This document shows, piece after piece, positions 60,127 to 64,000 of a DNA stretch of 64,000 nt. The translations under genes and the position numbers were made by a program. The stretch is taken from positions 1,751,213 through 1,815,212 of the forward strand of contig NW_008709614.1 of NCBI RefSeq assembly GCF_000327385.1, given 5' to 3'. A model generated the notes under the pieces. That model saw nothing but the letters and a program-made list of their open reading frames with translations, made no database searches and was not told the DNA's origin. The stretch's first letter is position 1, and each line of letters begins with the position of its first letter. The DNA comes from Lottia gigantea (Eukaryota; Mollusca; Gastropoda; Lottiidae).

Positions 60127-61631
60127 ATGTTCACATCAGTTTTTTTGATTGCTTCATTATTCGTTAGAGACTTTACCGTGTCTCAGTGCGATCAACGATC
60201 AGGTAGGCGAGTGTAATCTTGTGAAATATTATTGCTTTTAAAGCCTATTAGTATTAAGCCTATCAAGCCAACTAGCCTACTGAACATGATAGGCTAGCCT
60301 ATATTCCTCGTGCAGGCTATTATTGAACCATAAATTAATGACGTTTCTGCCTAGTATTCGAAGTTATAAATAGCTTTGAAAGTTTCGAATCAAAATCGAC
60401 ACCTCTGATCCATAATGTAGATGTGATATCTATCATTCATATTTTGGGCTTTAAAGTTCACAGTAGGCCTAATGGGCCACTTGATTTAGTTCCTTTAATT
60501 CAAATTTCAAATGTGTGTAAAATGATAACACCTCGCATTAGCCTAATGCAAAAAGTTTCCTAGGCCCATATAATATGTTGGCCTAAGGCTATAAATGTAA
60601 ACGAAGTCTGACGTGGACCTATGTGCCTAGCCGCTAAATGTGTTTGTTTGGTGAGAGTCTCTCCTTTTTCAGTTTCAGAGCCATTGCTAAACAATATAAC
60701 GTATTCACGACATAAGAGAAGTTTGTATGTGCCCGCTGCTCTCAATCAAAAAATAGATTATGTTTTGTATCATATGCACATGGCATATCGAAAAAACGTT
60801 GGTGAAGGAGTTGAACTAGAGTGTGCTGGAGAATTGACTCAAGAATTCTTGAATGTTTTTCCTCAAGCAACATTTCGTTGGAAATTGAACAATGGCCCTT
60901 TTATTTTGGCGCCAGATAGAATGCTTTATCGTAATAATGCTATTGTGATTCAGTCCTTAACCGTAGACGATTCTGGCTTGTATTTGTGTCAAATGGAGTA
61001 TGCCAAGAAAAGATATAAATCTTTCGCGTTTCATTCCCTCATTGTCATTGGTACTGAACCAACAGTTCGTATCAAGCTATTCCAATCTTTCAATCTCAAA
61101 TGTACCAGTCAGTTTATTGGAAAACTTCACGTCAATTCATACAGAAATTGGCTTTTCAATGGAAAGATAAAGAAAGATTTCAGCAAGATTCCGGCGACTA
61201 AAAGTAATCCAGAAGTAATTCCACGTATAGAACATGGTCATGCAGGAACTTGGACTTGTGAAGTAATCGAGCCAACAAACGGGAAAAGGTGGGAAATAAA
61301 GTTTTATCTAATACAAGTCGGTGAACCTGTAGCCTGGGTGAAGGGCATAGATATTGAATTCACTGGAAAAACCCAAGCAATAGTTATTTCTGTTTGTACA
61401 GTGGTAGTTATTGCTCTATTAATACTTGGGATGATTATCATGAGAATAATTCAACAAGATGATAAACAGCAAGAAGCATTGGATCAAATTAAAACTCAGA
61501 TGATAAGGATTAAGGCCAAGGGCATTAAATTGAGAGGTCAAACAGTTGCCCACACCAGTGGAAGTAGTACTTCATCAGGACCTGCTGGACCTGACTCAGA
61601 CTCGGGTTCGACTTCTGGATCAGAACTTTAA
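60127..61631 (+). CDS. Type I membrane protein with two Ig domains and an N-terminal furin-like site
   Basis: Two exons, 60127-60202 and 60673-61631, join in phase to give 344 aa. Exon 1 encodes the signal peptide (MFTSVFLIASLF). At residues 38-41 is RHKR, a proprotein-convertase motif shortly after the leader, with an N-glycosylation site at Asn33. Ig domain 1 has cysteines in ELECAGEL and DDSGLYLCQ; domain 2 in LKCTSQF and GTWTCEV. One helix at about 261-285 (AIVISVCTVVVIALLILGM) is followed by a 59-residue tail rich in Lys/Arg, then Ser/Gly. No ITIM or ITAM tyrosine motif is seen. The ATG at 60127 is chosen because only it gives a leader and a phase-matched donor. I do not recognise a named orthologue; it is a cell-surface adhesion or recognition molecule by fold. 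Both Ig domains lie in one exon, which is unusual for animal Ig genes. Confidence 0.85.
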
Positions 61632-62632
61632 GTGGGAGTGTATGATTCACGTTCTATATTAGAATTAATTTTTAATTTTTCAAACAAAACATAATTAATC
61701 GAACAGTATATGAATAAAATAACCAGATGATAGAATAATACGAGTGTTTAGGTATAAATGGTTAAGGTAATGCAATACCCAATAATTTTATCATCAGTGT
61801 TGACATTTGTGTCATGGAGACGTAAAGCATATATTTCTGCAATTTCTGTTACGGTAATAAACTAAACAACTAGGCTTGACTAAACAATGAGGGGTAGTAT
61901 GTACCAGCGTGAATAAAACGAAAAGTTTGCAAAATCATGTCTTCCTATGTCATAGTCTGGTCAATTCTCTTAATTCAATCCAGAATGTCCATGAAGGTAC
62001 ATGGAGGGAATAACCCAAATACATTTGTTTCTTATTTTTAAAAAATAAGTAAAAGTAAAATGTAAATTGTATCGTTCTGCAGTTTTAACTCTGTTTTAAA
62101 CTATATGTATTGTATAAATATGTTCAAAGTATTATCATCTTATCTTAAAATGAAACTTCATGTAAACTATTATTTTGGTTATGCATGTACGTGGATTTTG
62201 TGTAACAATGACAGTGTAATTGATATTTTCTCTCTTCATTACATTATATTAAAAAACAATTTGCTTTAATTGTGACAAAAAATAATTTGGATTTGTAAAT
62301 GAACATTATTTTCTTTGAGAAGTCTTAACATTTTTAATGGACACAGATAGAGACAGTCTTTTCTAACTCTGAATTGTGTAATCAGACTTGCGAACAGCCA
62401 CCATAAAAGAAACGAAAACAATCAATGGTGAATTTACTACGTAATTTATCCACTAACAAAAATATTACAAATTTCGATGTTCATAAATCATTTTAGACTT
62501 TAGCAGGATACATAAAATATTAATTGTGTTTTAATTTGTGAAAGATACCCTCTGCTTCTGTAAATCATTTTGTTGCATCCACTTAGTTTATATGTCATCA
62601 GATATTTGAGAAATTTATAAATATTCGTGGAA
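61632..62632. other. Convergent 3' region, Ig gene / unknown minus gene
   Basis: 3' UTR and intergenic DNA; AATAAA for the Ig gene occurs at about 61713 (gaataaaataa). A minus-strand frame at 62500-62751 with CPVC overlaps the last exon of the next gene in another frame; the phase-consistent exon chain does not use it. Nothing else is seen. Confidence 0.4.
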
Positions 62633-64000
62633 TCAATCCCACACACAGGACAAATTTTGGCTCTGTGTTGTCGTGTCTTTGTCTTCCCTTGGAAACGTTG
62701 GTGTCTCTCCTTCGGGGGTGCTAGTTTCAAACCATTGTGCAATGCGTTCACTTTTGGATTCAGTAGCCAGGAGAGAAAGATGAAGTTGAAAGCTGCTTCT
62801 CCGGTGATTTAAATTGGATCTTGTCATCTTCTGTTTCTCAGCTATAGATTCATTCTGAAATTGAGTGTACAAATTTGATAAAGCTCAGCCATTTTCAAAA
62901 GACAGCAATGGTATTTTCTTTTGATGATTCAAATTATTTAGTGAAAATAAGTTGCCAGTAGTACTGACAATCAACTATAAATATCTAGATTTCTTCAAGG
63001 TTTTTCATGCTTGTTAATTAAACAAAACAACAATGTGGAGGAAGCTCTTGCGTGTCGGATTGAAGATTCGTCAATTGAAAGGACTTAGAATTATTGGCCC
63101 ACCTCAAACTCCTGATCACCAGTAAAACTTGTTGTTGTGGAATCGGTGTTGACTTGATACCAGTTACTACTCTCTTTAATTTCACTTAGACGTCTGTTTT
63201 TGAAGGGCTGAACTTCATTGGCAACAAACTGTAAAAAATAACCTTAATGATTTACTACAGAATATTCGTGAATGGTTTTCTTCTATAAAATAACCTGTTT
63301 GTGTTCCATGTAAAATAAAATTGCTCTCATAATAATAACACGGAAGATCATTGTCAAAATGATTAGGAGAAGAACAGCTGGTATTTTGTGGAGTTTAAGT
63401 AATCAGCGAAATGAATATATCATATATGTACAGATTTTAAAAAATAATTTACTTTCACAACATCGAGCTTTGTTGTTCTTTGACTATCACCCACACTAAC
63501 CTGATTGAGTTTGGTTATAGATTCTTGTATGCTTTCTTCACTTGAGGTTACACCGCTTTAGAAACAAGAATATGGGTTATTGCTGTTCAGGCTAACCTCT
63601 TTGACAACGACAACAACCTTGGCAGTTAAAATGACAGAAATGAAGATTTGCAATCTGTTTTTTTTAATTATATTTTTTGTTAATCTTTTTCTATGTTGTT
63701 TATCGAAAGAAACATATTGATCGACATCACCTGGAACATTCAGGCTTTTGTGAAGATGTTGTCAATCCACCTTGCATGCAGAGAAAAAAATCAATCTGAA
63801 ATTACCTTAATAAACTTTGTGGATCTTCTTCGTCTGCAATATTTCCAGTTTTTTTTTTGCGATTTTTATGTTTCTGGCAAATCTGATTAGTTATTATAAG
63901 GATAATTATTTTTTAAATTTTCATGGATAAGTTGGCCTGCTAGTTGATGGGATATACATTCACCGAGACCTGATCGAAATTGCTGTATATTTAAGGTTGG
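62633..64000 (-). CDS. 3' end of an unrecognised gene (four exons)
   Basis: Four exons join in phase: 63806-63833, 63453-63555, 63103-63228 and 62633-62854; the gene continues right of the window. The visible C-terminus reads EEDPQSLLSGVTSSEES, NQVSVGDSQRTTK, QPFKNRRLSEIKESSNWYQV, MTRSNLNHRRSSFQ, ERIAQWFET and ends NLSCVWD. It is hydrophilic, Ser/Thr-rich and probably disordered, with no domain I can name. The repeated phase agreement and good splice sites support a real gene. Confidence 0.6.

Noticed and set aside
62500-62751. Minus-strand frame with CPVC, possible zinc-binding tail
   Set aside because: It overlaps the last exon of the right-edge gene in a different frame; the phase of the upstream exons selects the other frame.
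1-64000. Retroviral, LTR, Polinton-like or toxin-like remnants
   Set aside because: No reverse transcriptase, integrase, capsid, envelope or paired long terminal repeats were recognised in any frame; the dispersed repeats are short and non-coding.

Overview
This is animal (bilaterian) nuclear DNA, most likely from a mollusc and perhaps a gastropod. It is AT-rich. Genes are split by many short introns with GT/AG borders, intergenic and intronic DNA is full of tandem arrays and small dispersed repeats, and there is one run of Ns (43443-44420). The mollusc guess rests on gene content and on a 'caagaacaagggcaataactc' repeat type that I associate with molluscan genomes. It is an inference, not a match.

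Layout. (1) 1-4388, minus strand: 5' part of a gene whose first two exons resemble REDIC1 (C12orf40), a meiotic crossover factor. (2) 5532-10837, plus strand: complete ten-exon ABCD1/ABCD2-type peroxisomal half-transporter (747 aa), head-to-head with (1). In human, ABCD2 and C12orf40 are also head-to-head neighbours as far as I recall, so this looks like ancient microsynteny. (3) 13692-17342, plus: complete nine-exon COMMD7 (201 aa). (4) 17663-23841, minus: complete seven-exon DEG/ENaC sodium-channel subunit (441 aa), with a 2.2-kb minisatellite in its last intron. (5) 25568-29630, minus: Cys-loop receptor of the anion-selective GlyR/GluCl type, with one exon junction unresolved. (6) 29631-36722: about 7 kb without recognised genes, holding a MITE-like copy, a 59-bp satellite and an 81-bp higher-order array. 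(7) 36723-58678, minus: one very long gene with roughly 38 exons, encoding N-terminal WD40 repeats followed by a long charged tail, possibly WDR87/WDR97-like. Its introns carry a SINE, a 48-bp VNTR beside the assembly gap, and an AAT-rich array. (8) 60127-61631, plus: two-exon type I membrane protein with two Ig domains. (9) 62633-64000, minus: 3' end of an unrecognised gene.

The genes are unrelated in function (meiosis, peroxisomal lipid import, COMMD trafficking, two ion channels, a probable WD40 scaffold, an Ig surface protein), so no operon-like system is present. The most notable features are the REDIC1-ABCD head-to-head pair, the density and structure of the tandem arrays inside and beside genes, and several two-copy dispersed repeats that outline uncharacterised non-autonomous elements. 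I saw no retroviral, LTR, Polinton or toxin-like elements.
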